From positions 1 through 64,000 of the forward strand of contig CAWHFO010000056.1 of assembly GCA_963828215.1 (NCBI GenBank): a stretch of 64,000 nt of DNA. Reading direction: 5' to 3'. Numbering within the stretch: position 1 is the first letter of the stretch; each line of letters starts with the position of its first letter. A program made the position numbers and the translations under genes. The notes below the pieces were generated by a model. It ran no database searches and was not told the origin of the DNA. It was given only the letters and a program-made list of their open reading frames with translations. Source of the DNA: CAVTJL01 sp963828215. Lineage in GTDB: Bacteria > Pseudomonadota > Alphaproteobacteria > Geminicoccales > Geminicoccaceae. Below, piece by piece: positions 63,635 to 64,000 of the stretch.

Positions 63635-64000
63635 GCGACGACGACGGCGGCAACGGACAGTTCTACGGCAAGTACCGCGGCATGGTGCTGAACAACATCG
63701 ATCCCATGCAGCAGGGCCGCCTGCAGGTCCAGGTGCCCGACGTGGCCGGCCTCATCCCGACCACCTGGGCGATGCCCTGCGTGCCCGTCGCCGGCATCCA
63801 GAACGGCATGTTCGCGCTGCCGATGATCGGCTCCGGCGTGTGGGTCGAGTTCGAGCAGGGCAATCCCGACTATCCGATCTGGGTCGGCTGCTTCTGGGGC
63901 AGCGCGGCGGAGGTGCCGGCGCTGGCGCGCGCGACGCCGCCGGCGCGTGCCCGCCATCACCCTGCAGACGCCGCTGCAGAACGGGCTCACCATCTCCGAC
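63631..64000 (+). CDS. gp5-like spike protein, partial at right edge
   Basis: ATG 63631 overlaps the previous stop. GKYRGMVLNNIDPMQQGRLQVQVPDVAG, PTTWAMPCVPVAGIQNGMFALPMIGSGVWVEFEQGNPDYPIWVGCFWG is the OB-fold of the phage base-plate V/gp5 family. A shift near 63945 changes the visible C-terminus (expected continuation PAITLQTPLQNGLTISD). Cut by the window edge. Together with the hub it makes the membrane-puncturing spike of the eCIS. Confidence 0.85.
   Translation, partial: MSDDDGGNGQFYGKYRGMVLNNIDPMQQGRLQVQVPDVAGLIPTTWAMPCVPVAGIQNGMFALPMIGSGVWVEFEQGNPDYPIWVGCFWGSAAEVPALARATPPARARHHPADAAAERAHHLR

Overview
The window is very GC-rich DNA that fits an alphaproteobacterium. The main reasons are GC-ending codons, GTA-type tail proteins (DUF2460, DUF2163, NlpC/P60 and a GTA gp15-like tail-tip protein), a DUF3489 gene and a phasin-like gene. 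Two phage-derived systems lie in tandem: a lambda-like siphophage prophage (about 1-46.4 kb) and the first part of an extracellular contractile injection system, eCIS (about 48.95 kb to the right edge). No integrase, att site, lysis gene, tRNA, rRNA or CRISPR array was recognised, so neither end of the prophage is visible.

Layout. 0.1-1.3 kb: XRE repressor with a palindromic operator over its promoter, plus an ImmA/IrrE-type protease. 1.4-8.3 kb: replication and recombination module (Sak4-like ATPase, DUF669 protein, Cas4-like nuclease, SF2 helicase, prim-pol/primase-helicase). 8.3-8.7 kb: AT-rich island with a long inverted repeat. 8.7-10.3 kb: RuvC-like resolvase, DUF6378-like and DUF6456-like proteins. 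10.7-13.1 kb: lower-GC, decayed genes, including a DUF4062 plus macro-domain protein and an NMNAT-like nucleotidyltransferase. 13.4 kb: strong promoter followed by an attenuator-like hairpin. 14-16.5 kb: HNH nuclease gene flanked by direct repeats, then a ParB-methyltransferase. 16.5-19.7 kb: small minus-strand genes with a repeated upstream element. 19.8-28.3 kb: terminase, gpW, portal, protease-capsid fusion and head completion. 28.6-29.7 kb: phasin-like moron with terminators and two minus-strand genes. 29.8-46.4 kb: tail genes, with a -1 frameshift site between the two tail-assembly chaperone frames, interrupted by a DUF4279 gene and by a decayed host-like cassette (41.5-43.9 kb).

46.8-48.5 kb holds a truncated SpvB/TcdB toxin N-terminus, a NarL-type regulator and a degenerate receiver-like protein. 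The eCIS then runs: conserved 125-aa protein, sheath, tube, CxxC protein, disordered protein, DUF4255 cap protein, AAA+ ATPase, three DUF4157 proteins (the third with a PD-(D/E)XK-like motif), CIS tube/LysM adaptor proteins, gp27-like hub and a gp5-like spike cut by the window edge. Baseplate J, gp25, tape-measure and fibre genes are not in view.

Many genes are broken by single-base frameshifts. Nearly all behave as one extra base (+1), and they cluster in some genes (sheath, ATPase, tail tip, helicase) while others of equal length are intact. I treat most as probable assembly errors. Coordinates of these genes run from the first start to the final stop across the shifts.
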